64,000 nucleotides of DNA from Adineta vaga (GCA_021613535.1 CP075496.1:7192001-7256000), one strand, 5' to 3'. Positions 48,499 to 61,429 are shown, counted from the stretch's first letter. Notes: a model not told the origin generated them from the letters alone. A program made the numbers and translations.

Positions 48499-50657
48499 AT
48501 GCATCGCATTTATGATAGTAACAGTAAAAATCGATTACGCGATTGGAGGTATGTTTATTTAATTGAGTTCATGTGAAAATAGAAAATTTTCATTTCATCT
48601 GTCCTTGACAAAAAAGAATAAATTGACACTTCTTATATGACCTTGGTAGTTTTTTTTCTTCTGTTGTCATTAGACTTATTTTATTCAAGAAAAGCAAAAA
48701 ACGAAGCTTATTTCTTCTATAGAAGAACAGAAATAACAAAAAAATAACGTTAACGTGTCGAGCAAGTTACTACATTCTCGACATTTTCTTTTCACTCTTC
48801 TATTATAGGAAGCAGAATTTTCATCATCACAATAAGAAACGTTGCCAACCATTGACATTCCTTTTCACCAATGAGCAACGTTCACTTTCCGTGTCAGCAA
48901 CAAGAAAAGAAAATCCAAAATTATTTTCCTTACCGTTGCGCAGCTCACCAACGGGTAAATCATTTTTTTGATTCGCCATTTAAATTCATTAAAAAACAAA
49001 CAAATATTCTGGCTTTGTATCCAGGACACTTTATACGAAATAATCAAAATATGAATAATCAATCAAATGCTCAAGAGTATTGTCGATATCGTGATTCTCA
49101 ATATCACATGTCAAGAAAAGTATGTTTTGCTTTTGAAAAAATATCTGATTAATTAAGATAGATTATTCTTTCAGACATCACTTCTTTCGGATCAATATTC
49201 GTATATTCCTTCTTACTTACAAGGAACTCGACGAAGTGAGAATGAGTATTCAAGATATCGAAGTTCTTATGTAAGTTGAATTATCTGATAATTCTATTGA
49301 ATGTTCATTTTCTTTCATAAAATTTCAAGTCTCCACGAAGAAGATCACCCTCTCGACAAGGTACATGTGTAAAACTTCATACAAAATGTCGAGCATCAAC
49401 GTACGATCCCGAAGCTCAAGTAAGATTAAACATAATGTGATTATAAAATCATCAATTTTATTTATTTAGCGTTCGTCTGTTCCTGATGATAAAGTTTCAT
49501 GGAATGTTGACTATCCAGATTATAAACCTGTTGAATATACAACAAGTAAAATTCTACGCAACCCAAAAGCTGATTCAGCTGATTCGTACGTTGGATAGGA
49601 TTAATTTTTTTTCGTTCAGAACACTCACTTTCATATGATTTAGTTTAGGTCGAAGATTACCAAATACAATCAAATTGATAATAAGATTGATCGACGAAGT
49701 TTTACTGGTCATTATTATATTGATCCAATAACGAATCGACCACGAAATCCAATGGGAAGAACAGGAAGTAAGAAAATTAATATCTTTTGAGATAGAATAC
49801 ATAATTCAATTGTTCGATGATAAAAAAGATTTCATAGATTATATTTTGAATGAAAATAATCATTTGAAATGTATTTTTCTAGTGACTGGACGTGGCCGTT
49901 TATATCATTGGGGTCCTAATCATGCTGGTGATCCAGTTGTCACACGGTACAGAAAATACTTTATTCTTCTTCGTTTCTATCGTGAATCTCTATTATTTGT
50001 AGTTGGAAACGTGATGCCAATGGTGCAATTATTTATCGTCGTAGAAATGAATTTGATCGTTTAAAACCTGTTCTAGAATTTGTTGCTATTCAACGACGTG
50101 ATAGTAAACAATGGGCAATACCTGGAGTAAGAAACTTTCTATCTATTTTTTTCAAAATTTATCTATCGAATTATTCTTCGGATTTGAAGGGTATGGTTGA
50201 TCCTGGTGAACAAATATCAGAAACAGTCAGACGTGAATTTCAAGAAGAAGCATTACGTGATGGTCTTGATGAAAATTATATCAAACGATTATTTTCAAAT
50301 GGACATAAATTATTCGAATCATATGTTGATGATCCTCGAAATACAGATAATGCTTGGATGGAAACAATAGCTATGTAAGTTTAAATAAAAACTTTTCATT
50401 GTTCTATATCAATTACAAAATTCATAGGCATTTCCATGATGAAACAGGTGAATTAACAGCTCGCATTGATTTGAATGCAGGTATGAAAATTTCTCTTTGA
50501 AGAAAAACTTAATTCACCTTTTGCTTTTCAATTCTTCTAATTAGGTGACGATGCTGAAAATGTTGTTTGGTGTCCTGTTGATCGAACATTAGAATTATAT
50601 GCTTCTCATAAAGAATTTCTTAAAGCAGCTGTCGATCGACTAGAAGCATTTTGGTGA
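48499..50657 (+). CDS. NUDT9: ADP-ribose pyrophosphatase NUDT9
   Basis: Nudix hydrolase cleaving ADP-ribose to AMP and ribose-5-phosphate; the homologous NUDT9-H domain gates TRPM2. Twelve exons: 48499-48548, 48809-48954, 49025-49119, 49175-49270, 49330-49419, 49470-49585, 49649-49767, 49883-49946, 50003-50126, 50190-50374, 50428-50480 and 50545-50657, 416 residues. Conserved blocks: 'VPDDKVSWNVDYPDYKPVEY', 'RPRNPMGRTG', 'GRGRLYHWGPNHAGDPVVTR', the Nudix box 'GMVDPGEQISETVRREFQEE' with the two catalytic Glu, 'YVDDPRNTDNAWMETIAM' and 'DDAENVVW'. The first four exons encode a low-complexity Arg/Ser/Asn-rich N-terminus with no family match; this part and the start are less certain. The C-terminal half alone would identify the gene. 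No TRP channel segments are nearby, so it is the free enzyme. It may handle ADP-ribose turnover in the same genome as the ART proteins. Confidence 0.93.
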
Positions 50658-50780
50658 TTTTAAGAATAGGATATATATTTAATGAACACAATAGATAAGA
50701 CGAAACTTTCTTTCCGATTAAAAAAAACATTCACATACAGATAAACACAACGATGACTAGTCAAAAAGTAATATACAAAT

Positions 50781-52064
50781 TTAATCGTCATCTGTATCGG
50801 ATTGATCAAGTTTTTGTACTTGACTATCTCGAACGGTGTTGTTTTTCTCACATTCCGCTATTGAAAGATAACCTGATCTGTAAATAAAATAAAATTCATA
50901 TGATAAAATAATTCGGCTTTTTTTTATCCTACTCTTGTAAAAGACTTTCAACATCACTAACAACAAAATCATCACCAAGTTTATTAGTTATGGAAACAAA
51001 TGATGATAATAATTCACCAGCACGATAAACTAAAATAGCTGGACAACCATTTCGAATCTAAAGATAATTTCTTAAGATAAAAGTTGAATATAATATAATG
51101 AATTTTTACAAAGTTATGGCTCATTTGTGCTTCAGATGCTTGAATTCGACAGAATTTTACATAAGGATATTGTTCAGCAAGAATTTGAAAACAATTATTC
51201 ATCAGTTTACAACCAGTTACAGACTATAAAACAAAATGAAAATCTGTAAGTTTTAACAATGAATAACAAGAAGAAACTAGCCTGTTCATAAACATGTAGA
51301 ATAACTGTAACATTTCTATTTTCATCGTCGATAGCACTTGTAAAACTCTCACGATTCAGATCAAATTGTTTACCAAAACGAGGTCTAAAATCGAACACGA
51401 ATTTCTAGATGAAATAGTCATTGTGTAAATACATACGCATTGAGTAAACGTTGTTGCATTTGATACATTAATTTTTCTCGATATTCTTTTAAAAACTCAT
51501 CATCTGCATCGAATTCTTCTTCAAGTTTCTCTTGAACTTCTTGTTCGTTTTTCTTCGCTTCTTCATCATCCAACTATTTACAAACAAAACATATGACATA
51601 GATGTTTAGTTACAGAACAGAAAAGTAAAACTTACGTGAGAGCGACATGTCATTGCTAATTTTTTTATTAAAGTTTTCTTTTCTTTTTCTTGTTCATCGC
51701 GTTTTTCCGTTTCTAATTGTTTAAATCGTCTCCAATCAGCAATGACCCCTTTTGGTCCAGTCTAAAACGAAATCTCTTTCTTGTTACAAACAAATTTATA
51801 GTCATATTCAATCGTTTACATTATCAGTGGAACCACTTGATGAACTCGGAGCATTCAATTCCGATTCAGGAACGAATTTTGTTGATGATTTTTGCCGTTT
51901 ACCATTATCTGAATCATTTCCTACATACAAACAACAAATACATTGATCAAAATATTTGATAATATTTTATCTCTGAATCTACCTTCTTCATCTTCATCAT
52001 CCGATGAACTACTACAATAATTTTGTAATTTTTCTCCAAGTAAACGATCATCTAACGTAACCAT
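50781..52064 (-). CDS. PDCL: Phosducin-like protein
   Basis: Co-chaperone that works with CCT to assemble G-protein beta-gamma dimers. Eight minus-strand exons: 51983-52064, 51820-51920, 51636-51761, 51437-51573, 51282-51384, 51110-51223, 50933-51057 and 50781-50877, 294 residues. Start 'MVTLDDRLLGEKLQNY' equals human MTTLDDKLLGEKLQYY, followed by an acidic Ser/Asp patch. 'TGPKGVIADWRRFKQLETE' and 'MTCRSH' are the Gbeta-binding helix signature. The thioredoxin-like domain has 'VILHVYEQ', 'YPYVKFCRI', 'PAILVYRAGELL' and 'LGDDFVVSDVESLLQE'. The exon 5 donor reads 'cag|gctagt', a GC-AG intron, which keeps the frame where no GT donor does. It converges with NUDT9 (123 bp) and diverges from WAPL (199 bp). 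Confidence 0.95.
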
Positions 52065-52263
52065 CTTGTAGTTGTAGCAGAAAAAGAGATCAGATCAATA
52101 ACAAATATGAATGAATGAAGAAATAAAACATCTGCATATTTTCTATTGGTTTATATAAAACACCAATGAAATTTAATTTGTCAAAGTAATAAACAAAAGA
52201 GAGAACGGTCATTGTCCATGTCGAACATTTTCATTTTCTTCTTACAAAAATTCATCTACTAAA
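52065..52263. promoter_or_regulatory. Shared 199-bp divergent promoter, PDCL / WAPL
   Basis: The only DNA between two oppositely oriented start codons. It should hold both 5' UTRs and promoters, hence a likely bidirectional promoter. No named motif identified. Confidence 0.45.
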
Positions 52264-55189
52264 ATGACCACACGTCGTGGAATATTTTTCAATTCTAAAT
52301 CACGTTCAGTTGATTCCAATGTAATTTTAAGTAATAAGAATCCTTCGCCACCCAAACTTCCATCATCAGAGACTATCATCAATGAAGAGCCAGGTAATAG
52401 TAATAGTAGTAACAGTCAAACATCACCACCTAAAACAACAGGCATATCAACTGGAATTGTGAAGAAAAAATTAATTTTAAAAAGTACAAAAAGAACATTG
52501 ACAAAAACGATTTATTCCGGACCAAGAAAAATATTTAGTACCAGTTATAAAGTTTGTTTTCTCACGAAAAGTATTCCTCGTTGATTTTATTAGCAAAATT
52601 CAATTATTTTAGGCTAATCGAGCACAATTAAATCATAGAGCTTTCTTCGGAGGTGAAGCTGATGAATATGGCTTGGATGATGATGAAAAGACAGCAACAA
52701 ATCTCTGTGCATCACAACCATCTGTTCAACAAATAACTAAATCATCGTTATTTGTGAAATCTAAAAGTACTGATAACATTCGATCAACAACAACAACAAT
52801 TATTGAAAATGGAAAAACGAAAATTGTTTGTCCAAGAGATCAGAAAAAAGTAAGTTATTATAATATTGATCTAAATGAATGGTTTACTTTGTTTCTTTTT
52901 TCTTTCGAAGATGTATACAGTAGTGCCGAATATTCGACAACCAACAACATGTGAAGAACTTGGAGAAACACAAAGTTATATTGATGATATGGAATATCTT
53001 CTAGCAGGATTTCAAGCAAATATTATACTGAAAAATCGATGTCTTAGGTAAGATTTTTCCCACATAATAGTTATTCAAAAAAGAAAAGAAAACATCTAAC
53101 TGTATAAATTTATCTTTATTCTAGCGTAGTTAAATTTGCTGAACTATGTGCAAAACCATCCTTTCGTATGCATCTACGAACAGAAAGTGCTCTTGTACGT
53201 GTACTTGATTTATTGAAAGATGCACCCGATATACCCGTATGTTATTCATTGATAAAATTTGATTTATTTGTCTCATTTTTGTTTTGTAGAGTTTAAATTT
53301 ATGTACAGCTTTCATTTTGTATGTTCTTTCATCAGATACATTAACATCTGGTATAACTCCTAGTACAGTACGTTTAATGATTGAATTAGTACAGAAGAAT
53401 TCAGCAAAAAATAACGATGATGATGAAGAATACAGTAAAATGAAACAACGAATATTAACGATTATTAATCAATCATCTCAAGATGATATTTTCTATGAAC
53501 AACGTTTCAATGTAAGAAGATTTTATGAAAAGATGATTTACCATCTCTTTCGTTTCTTTTTTTTCGCTAGACATGTGATATTATTCTTGAAACATTTGTC
53601 AATATTGCTCGAAATAATTTAAAAGAATGGTTAAGAAATGAAGCACGTACATTGAATGGTTTTGATCTAATGATTGATTCAAGTAAGAAATCCTTTTTCC
53701 AATCACAGAATTAATATAATTCAATTTTTAGTTAGTTCAATTGTACAAGATTTGTCAAATAATGATTTCGAATGTTATTCATTAATAGAAATATTAATAC
53801 GTTATCGAAAAGTTTGTCGATATATCAATATGTTAGAAGAATTCTGTACTGATAATTTGGAACAATCTACTTCTTCGTCATCATCGAATAAAGATATGAA
53901 TCGAATTTATATTGCTCAATATAGTCAATATTCATTATTTCATTCATTATCAAAGTAAGATTTATCTGAATTCGAATGAGAAACTAAATAATGTTTTTTA
54001 GATTATTGGATTTGTCACTTGTATGGTTTAAACAATATTCATCAATCATTGATAACAGTGATAAGAAAAATCAAGTGACAACAGCATCAAATGCTAAAAA
54101 AGATGATACAAATGACATAACGTCAGATACACGTGATATCTTTCGAGATGGATGTAAGACGATTATGTCTATACTTGTTATCTTAACAAATGATTGTGGT
54201 ACGTATATTTTCGAAACTAAAAAGAAAATTGTTTCTTAAAATATATGAAATTTCAATGATTTATTAGAGAGTTGCAGGAGTTTTTCTACAGAAAATTGTG
54301 CAGTAGGATGATAAATATTTGTATAAAGATTCAATTTTTATTTCTAGAAGTTCATTGTGATCATTTAGCAGCTGATGATCGATTCTTTTCCAATCTATTT
54401 CGTCTTCTTGTTACTATGGAACAATGTTCATTGATCAATGAAGATAAATTCGATGCACTTGCCTTGGTATGTCTTTCAATTCATTCATTTTCTAATGACT
54501 TACATGAATCGTATTGTTTTTTTTCTTCAGACTCTTAATTTAATTATCAATTTAGTACAAAATACTAAACATGTTTACAAACGTCTTATGGAGGACAACA
54601 TGCCCGATGAAAGTTCTAAGAAAATCTATGAATATCTCGCAGGAGTACGTAATCATCTTTTTTCTTCTGTTCATGATCCTATTACCGTTGTGGATTTATG
54701 TATAGTTGTTCTGTGAACAAGAATCTTTAGCAGCGAAAGCCGAATCTCATGAAGAGAATGACTGGATGATGGAAGATGGTGATGATAATTTAGATGAACG
54801 TTTAGGTATTGAAAATCCCAAGAATGCGAATAGTGAAAATGGTGCAAATTTTAATCGTGCTTTACAAAAGGCTGCTGGTCATATGGAAAATACATTTGTT
54901 GCTGCATTTACAGGCGTTGTTCTCGGTGTTGTATTATTACGTGATTGTGCAACTTATGCATCACAAATTCAAACATTAATGCCACAGAAAAAATTTGATA
55001 CCATGGCATTTATATTAAAGAAATTTTTCATCTTTTTGCAAATGTCGGTATGTAAAACAAAAATTGACTTCATTTTTCGAAAAGATGAAATCAAAACATT
55101 AACTTTTCTTTTCTTAGCATGCATTTACACCATCTGGTGTGAAGATTCTTGAAGAAATTACAGCAATGGTCTTGTCATTATGTGGATAA
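52264..55189 (+). CDS. WAPL: Cohesin-release factor WAPL
   Basis: WAPL, with PDS5, opens the cohesin ring to release it from chromatin. Twelve exons: 52264-52551, 52613-52849, 52911-53047, 53125-53236, 53290-53511, 53571-53682, 53732-53954, 54002-54198, 54348-54466, 54531-54644, 54706-55047 and 55118-55189, 724 residues. The HEAT-like C-terminal WAPL domain is clear: 'TTCEELGETQSYIDDMEYLL', 'RCLSVVKFAELCAKPSFRMHL', 'LKDAPDIPSLNLCTAFIL', 'NTFVAAFTGVVLGVVLL' and 'MAFILKKFFIFLQMS'. The N-terminal ~190 residues are basic, Ser/Lys/Thr-rich and presumably disordered. The protein is much shorter than vertebrate WAPL (about 1,190), mostly by N-terminal loss. I did not see clear FGF motifs there. Confidence 0.9.
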
Positions 55190-55443
55190 TATACAGATAA
55201 TTTCCTTCTTTTTCTATTGTTGTTGTCGATGTGCTTATATTTATATGTGTAACGAAAGAACACTTTCAACTAATGAACAGAACTCGAAACTCTATTTTGT
55301 ATGTAATTGTGACTTTTTTTCTATACTCTACGTAAATATTAGTGTTCCTGTTATTTGTATTTTATATATATATACACATATACATTAATGATATTCATAA
55401 TGAAAGAAAATGAATTAATCCTGTATTATGCGACTTGTTTTTT
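55190..55443. other. Convergent 3' flanks of WAPL and the CTLD gene
   Basis: 254 bp containing both 3' UTRs and a short TA/CA microsatellite (55361-55384). No coding signal. Confidence 0.5.
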
Positions 55444-57137
55444 TTATGGTTGATCTTGCGAAGGAATTTGAAGTGTAGAAGAAAATAATGATGTTTCCAT
55501 TTGATCCCATAATGCAAGTTTTGATGCTTGAACTGAAACAATTTTACTCGGTGTTTGCGATAGAGTATCACTGATTATTCTAAATATGATACAAGTTTTT
55601 CGTCGTCTATTTTAAATGAAACACTATGCTCATGTCAGGTGCTTTCACAACAACTCGTCATAATATCTACCTCTGCGATTCTTGTGTTGAACTTTCTTTT
55701 GTCATGTGTGATTCAGATGAATCATATGATTGTAAATCATCGTTATATTGTTTATCGATTTTTGAAGGAGATATAGACTGTTTAATTGTTGATTTGAATC
55801 TGAATGATAATATTTTTTTTCTATTTCGAATACAGATCATTAAAATACAAAGCAAGATTAAACCAATCATTCCAGCGATACCATAAATAATAAATAATGA
55901 ATGCTTCTGTTCTGAATGAGATTGATCATCAGTTAAATTAAATTGGACTGTTGTAATAGAACCATTGAAAGCTAAAACGCAAAAACGAAGACTCATCGTA
56001 ACAGAGAACATCTATTCGACATACTAGATATTGATAAAGGTAGACTAGTTATTGTTAGCGAAAGATTAGTAGACATTGTCGATTTTGTTGTTGTTGTTGT
56101 TGTTGTTGATGATGATAATGTACCTGTTATTATTTCGAGAAGAGACGATATTATCGACGGATTATTAAGTCTGTCTGTTTCGCCTAAGCAAATATTTCAA
56201 TGAAAATAGTAGTTATGTATCTTCGAATAATCAAACGTACCAATAATTTCGCATATAAACGGTTGTGAAACTTCGGGAAGAACAGAAGCAAGACATGCAT
56301 CATTTGAATCACTCCATCGTTTTAAGACTTGATAAGTATATTCTGACCGTTCATCTTGTTCGAATGCAGGTTCAACTGGAATCACCGTCGAGTACCAATG
56401 TTTTTCTTTACACCACATTGAATTTCTATTTGAATACGTTTTATCCGTCTGATTATCCCAATAATAAAGCCATCCTATATAAAAGATAAACAATTTGAAC
56501 ATAGAAAAGTCTCTTCATCCTATTCTATTTACTTCGTATGAAATATGTTGTACTTTTACGGCCTTGACTATTGATCAATGCCAGTGTGGTTGATAATATC
56601 TGATTATCACTTGTTATAAATTCTGGTTTCATCTGATTATCTGGTAATATTTTTACAATACTTTTTGAAATGAAATGAAATTTATTTAGATCATCTAATA
56701 CAAGTAATCGAGTTGACATATGAATCAATTCATTCATTCCTCGACATAATCGATTTGCATTGATCCAATTTGCCTTCTCTATTTGATAATAAAGACAAAA
56801 AACAACTAAGAAATTTAAGACAATCAATGCTTTGATTTTCTTCATTTACAACGTCTTACAAAGATTAATCCATTTTTTCGGACATGAAATACAATGCATA
56901 TTTAATCCAGCCCAAAATTGATTTTCAGGACATAGACAATGTCCAAAACGACATTGAAAACCTTCTTTTGAACACGAACTATTATCAACACAAGGTTCAT
57001 TAAAACAATGAACAACTAAAAATAATCATACGAAACAAATACAAATACATGATCAATAGATATGTATGGATCTTACTTGAAATAAGTAGAAGTAAATTAG
57101 AGGTATGAAGTCGAGTGAACAAATAGCAAGGAATCAT
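55444..57137 (-). CDS. Type-I membrane protein with EGF-like and C-type lectin domains
   Basis: Seven minus-strand exons: 57077-57137, 56860-57015, 56533-56805, 56241-56474, 56124-56183, 55671-55971 and 55444-55606 (stop TAA), 415 residues. Order: a hydrophobic signal peptide (NLLLLIS); a Cys-rich EGF-like module ('VHCFNEPCVDNSSC…CRFGHCLCPENQFW'); a C-type lectin-like domain starting 'CPKKWIN' with 'CLYYQIEKANWINANRLC', 'WLYYWDN' and ending 'NDACLASV…QPFICEI'; a Ser/Ile-rich stalk; a transmembrane helix (FIIYGIAGMIGLILLCILMICI) with a basic stop-transfer; and a ~120-residue cytoplasmic tail. I see no classical EPN/QPD calcium-carbohydrate motif, so glycan binding is uncertain. It is probably a surface recognition or adhesion receptor. 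Its start is only 97 bp from the stop of the upstream NHL/EGF gene. Confidence 0.8.
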
Positions 57138-57234
57138 CTATGTTCATAGTATAAAGCTTTATTTTTATTTCAAGGCGCGAGATACGAACAAAAGCGTTCG
57201 TTATTTTTATTTAGTTAATGAAAGAATGTGCAGT

Positions 57235-60200
57235 TTAATCTACAACTTCCGCATTTGTTGTATTAGGATCTTCGGCAATTCGTAGTAATAACGATTCTAT
57301 ACGAAGAGCTCGTTCAACATATTTAGTCTTATGTCTTTTTTCTTTTTTCTCTTGACGATACTCTTGTAAATCTATCAATGTAGGATCCATTCCAAAACAG
57401 TATTTTAATATATCCATAATAAGAACAAAGGAAACAGTAGCTACTATGGCAATAATTGCAACATAACCAAATGATTTAGAAATAACTTCATATGCTTGAA
57501 TTCTACTTGATTTTACTTCACAATGCCGACCGGAATAACTATCACTGAGACATTCGCATTCATAATCATTAAGTGTTGATCGACAAAGAGCATTATTTTG
57601 ACATTTGATTGATTTACAATAATCAATCTTCATTTGACATCGAAGTCCATTCCAACCTGTTGGACACACACAATTAAATGTTTGATTCGATGTTTCTTGA
57701 CATGCACCTATAAGAGACAAGTAACAATATTCATACATCTTCTAATTGGAAAAATTTGTACCATTATTCAAACATGTATTTGGTTTACATGGTTGTTGAA
57801 TATATTGACATTGAGAACCATTAATCTTCGGTGGACAGATGCAAATGTAATTCTGAAGAATCGTATTGTTGTCGAAACAAGTACCATTATTAAGGCATGG
57901 TTGAAGTGCAACACATAGATAGTTGGATAGATTGCATGTGGGACCAATACTTGTTGGATTTGAACAAATTGATGGAAGAAAAATAGACAGTGATACATTA
58001 GCTGAAAGATAGCAATAAGAACCAAGAGAAATGATATTTTATCAGGTCGAAACTTACTCGCTATTAATCCATTGGTTACAATGGTAAATACAGAGAGTGA
58101 AGTTGAATCTATAGAAGAAAAACAAGCAGTTTTAATGGAAAAAATAATCAAAATAATAGAGTTTACCAATATTATTTGTATTTGAGATTGTGTCAACTGT
58201 TGTTATGGTAGTGGAAATGGCTAAGATGAAAGTTAACGCAATTATTTCTTTGTATTATTTTTATTACATATTGAATAACAGAACTAGTCATGAACAGAAT
58301 TTATTAAGTACGATTAGGATCGAGATTGGTATGATACTTTTTTCTTTTCTAATAAACGATTTGTAGAGAAGTTCATGACTGTCTAATTAACATATACTCG
58401 ATTGTCGTAGTTTCAACTATAACTTGATGATAACTTCTATCTATCATGTAGGACTAATTTTAAACTATGCACATAGTTTTTATCACTGATTGTAAAGAAT
58501 ATACAGTAAATTCTCAATAGTCGATTTGTAAAATTTAATGTAATCTCTCAATGATACTTACTACAACTGTTTGTTGCCAGAAGAAATTTTTGAGTACGTT
58601 TATTATCGCGATCAGAAACATAGATATTTCCATAGCTGTCAAAAGCTAATTCAACGGGGAAAAGTAATTGATCGGATGCTGGACCAGATGAACCCCCACA
58701 TCCAGCTACACAATGAAAACCATTTGGTCCAGATGCAATTAAACGATGGCCAGAATGCTCGATGATAAACAGATAACCATTTCCGTCAAGCATAACGTCA
58801 TGTGGTCCATTCAATGTGAGGTTATTTGGTATTCCATTTCCAGCAATAGTCGTTCCATTCGATTCTCCAATGTAAAAACGTTGAATTCTGTGGTTATACA
58901 TATCTGCTACATATACAGTGAAATTCGTATCAACGAAAATGCCAGCAGGAAAACTAAACATGTCTGGTGCTGATCCGTTGGTTCGAGTTCCGGAAACGGT
59001 AGATATTCCTTGTGTATCGTTAATAAGTGCTCTTTTCACTACTATATGTTCCCACGATGCAGAACAATAAAGTGTGTTATTCAGATCAATAAAGATACTA
59101 GTACAAGTACCACCGAAACTTGTTGTCGTCGCACTTAAATTTTGACTAGGTGTAGCTTTATTTACATCTCCACCATTAGCGTAACTAATATAAATATCTC
59201 CAGCAATTGACACGAATAGAGTGCGTATGTCTATAGAACTTGAAACATTTCTAGTAGGATAAACACTACCTTGTGTCCATATTATCACTTTGTCTGTATC
59301 TCGATTATTTACATATACAGTATTGCTAGCGTCAACGAATAGACCAAAAGGACTATTGCCAAGTATTGTAGAATTTGCAAATGTTTCTGCTTGAGAGTTC
59401 CACGATGCACATGAAGAAAATGTCGGTAGATTATACGAAAAAACTAGAAATAGACATGATTTTGTTTTTTTGAAAAGCTGAATAATTTATGAAAACATTC
59501 TCTCTTCACACTGTAGATCTTCTAATACCTACCACAAGAATTTGTTGCCAAAAGAAATTTTTGTATTCTTCCATTCGACCAATCATTGACAAATAAATTA
59601 CCACGACTATCGAAAAACATGGCTGTTGGATATTGTAGTTTATCTGCTGCAGAACCAGCACTTGCACATCCTACTATACATCGATAACCAAAAGGACCTG
59701 ATCCGATAATACGATTATTACCATTATCCAGAATGAATAAATAACCATCATTATCTAAAATCACACCGACAGGTCGATTGAGAACAATAGATCCTAGTAA
59801 ATTTGATTCTGTTATAGTAGTGCCATTTGACTCTCCTAATACAAAAAGTTGAACTCTGTTATTACCAGCATCCGCAACATATAAATCAAAATTATTATTC
59901 ACAAAAATTCCATGTGGTAAATCAAGTTGATTAGATTCTGATCCATTAGTACCGTTACCGGCAACTAAAACGGATATATTTGTACCACTATTATATGGAT
60001 TTTTCACAACTTGATGAAGATTTCTCATCGAACAGTAGAGAGTATCATTGATATCAACAAACAGACCATAACAACTATCATCAACGTAGAATGCAACAGT
60101 TATAGTTGATGTATATGATAACCATTTATCTACGTGCCCATTAATACCATTATCAATATAGAGATCTCCATTACTTGCAGCGAAAAGACTTTGTGTATTA

Positions 60201-60635
60201 TTAGAATTATATGAAATATTTTGTATCAATAAGATTTCTTCTTCTTTCCATACTTGAATGGATTGTAAGTCTCTAGTAGAGACGAAGACTGTATTATTTT
60301 CATCAACAAAAAGACCATTAGCACCCGTGCCTATGGAACTGTTTTCTAAATAAATTATTGCATTTGGATTCCAGGATGTGTATGGGCAAAATCTTGGTCG
60401 ATTGTACGACATAGCTAAAATATTAATCGAATTACTGAATTGATTTTTGAACTATAATTTTCATTTATAACATCGAGTAAAAAAGAACTTCAACGAATTT
60501 TATAAGTATTTTTTTGTTATATTGAAAAAAATAGTTATCAAAACAGTGAGTAAATTACTAACCTAACGTTTGTTGAATACTTAATACAATAATTAACCAT
60601 AGACCGAATTCATTATTTGATGACATTCTGTTCAT
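57235..60635 (-). CDS. NHL-repeat / EGF-like type-I membrane protein
   Basis: Seven minus-strand exons: 60563-60635 (signal peptide, LWLIIVLSIQQTL), 59533-60414, 58562-59443, 58167-58220, 58058-58108, 57762-58001 and 57235-57707, 884 residues. The two large exons, 882 nt each, encode homologous beta-propeller halves with NHL repeats ('LDLPHGIFVNNNFDLYVADAGNNRVQLF', abbreviated here to its LYVADAGNNRVQ core) and both end 'KFLLATNSC'. Two short Thr/Ser-rich exons form a stalk, then three EGF-like modules ('CLNNGTC…CICPP', 'CVCPTGWNGLRC', 'CECLSDSYSGRHC'), a transmembrane helix (VAIIAIVATVSFVLIMDIL) and a basic, Glu/Lys-rich cytoplasmic tail. All junctions keep frame, so this is one gene rather than separate NHL and EGF genes. 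Probably a surface adhesion or recognition protein; ligand unknown. Such NHL ectodomain proteins are abundant in bdelloids. Confidence 0.85.
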
Positions 60636-61429
60636 TCTACTACACGTAAGTTTATACGACAAGTACTAAATAAGTAGGACAGATGAAATGAATAGAATAT
60701 TTTCTTTAAAGTTTTTCAAATGTTTGCTTGTTTATCATATGAATAAATAGTCTCGTTACATTTACATTCTTTTTTTTTTACTTCAATGTTCAACGAAGCA
60801 GAGATCAGCATAACGCAGTGTCTTCCATTCAATTTTCTATTATGATTGAAATCAAATATTCATTTTCGGCTGATTTCTATCAATAATACATCAGGATGAA
60901 CGGAAAATAATCAATATTTGCAAACGAATATTGAGTTTATGATATTAATTTAATTTTTGTTGTTGATAGTCTATTTTTTCCGATTCTAAACAAATAGTAA
61001 ACAAACTACATCGTCGATGTCGATCACCATATATTGAAATTTCTTATAAGATTTTTTTAATACTCTAAGAACATCCGAAGAATATAGCTATATACAATAT
61101 TGATGCTATTTGCCAGTCTACTATTCTTCATATCCTTCAATTAAGATGTTGATCAAAAAAATAATGACGAATAGTTACTGTACTAAATACAAGTGTCCTA
61201 ACTGTCTTAGATAGAAATAATTATGAAAAAATTCTTCGAAGGTTTCATTTTACCTGAGTATAGTTCCATCTTTATTTATATTCTTAAACAATTCTAATAG
61301 GGTTTCATACAAGTCTTTCAGATAAAAATCTTTCTTTTTCTTTGTATTGAAATCAATTCATGCGTCACATATGAGAAATCTGATATAACCTTTTCACAAT
61401 AATTATGCAGCATGACAAGAAAAACTAAA
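60636..61429. other. Intergenic, upstream of the NHL/EGF gene
   Basis: About 800 bp of AT-rich sequence without recognisable coding or repeat structure. Contains the NHL/EGF promoter. Confidence 0.5.

Noticed and set aside
58548-59288. Separate NHL gene and separate EGF gene on the minus strand
   Set aside because: Donor at 58561 and acceptor at 58221 join in phase through Thr/Ser stalk exons into the EGF exons; the total is 885 codons including stop, so one gene is simpler.
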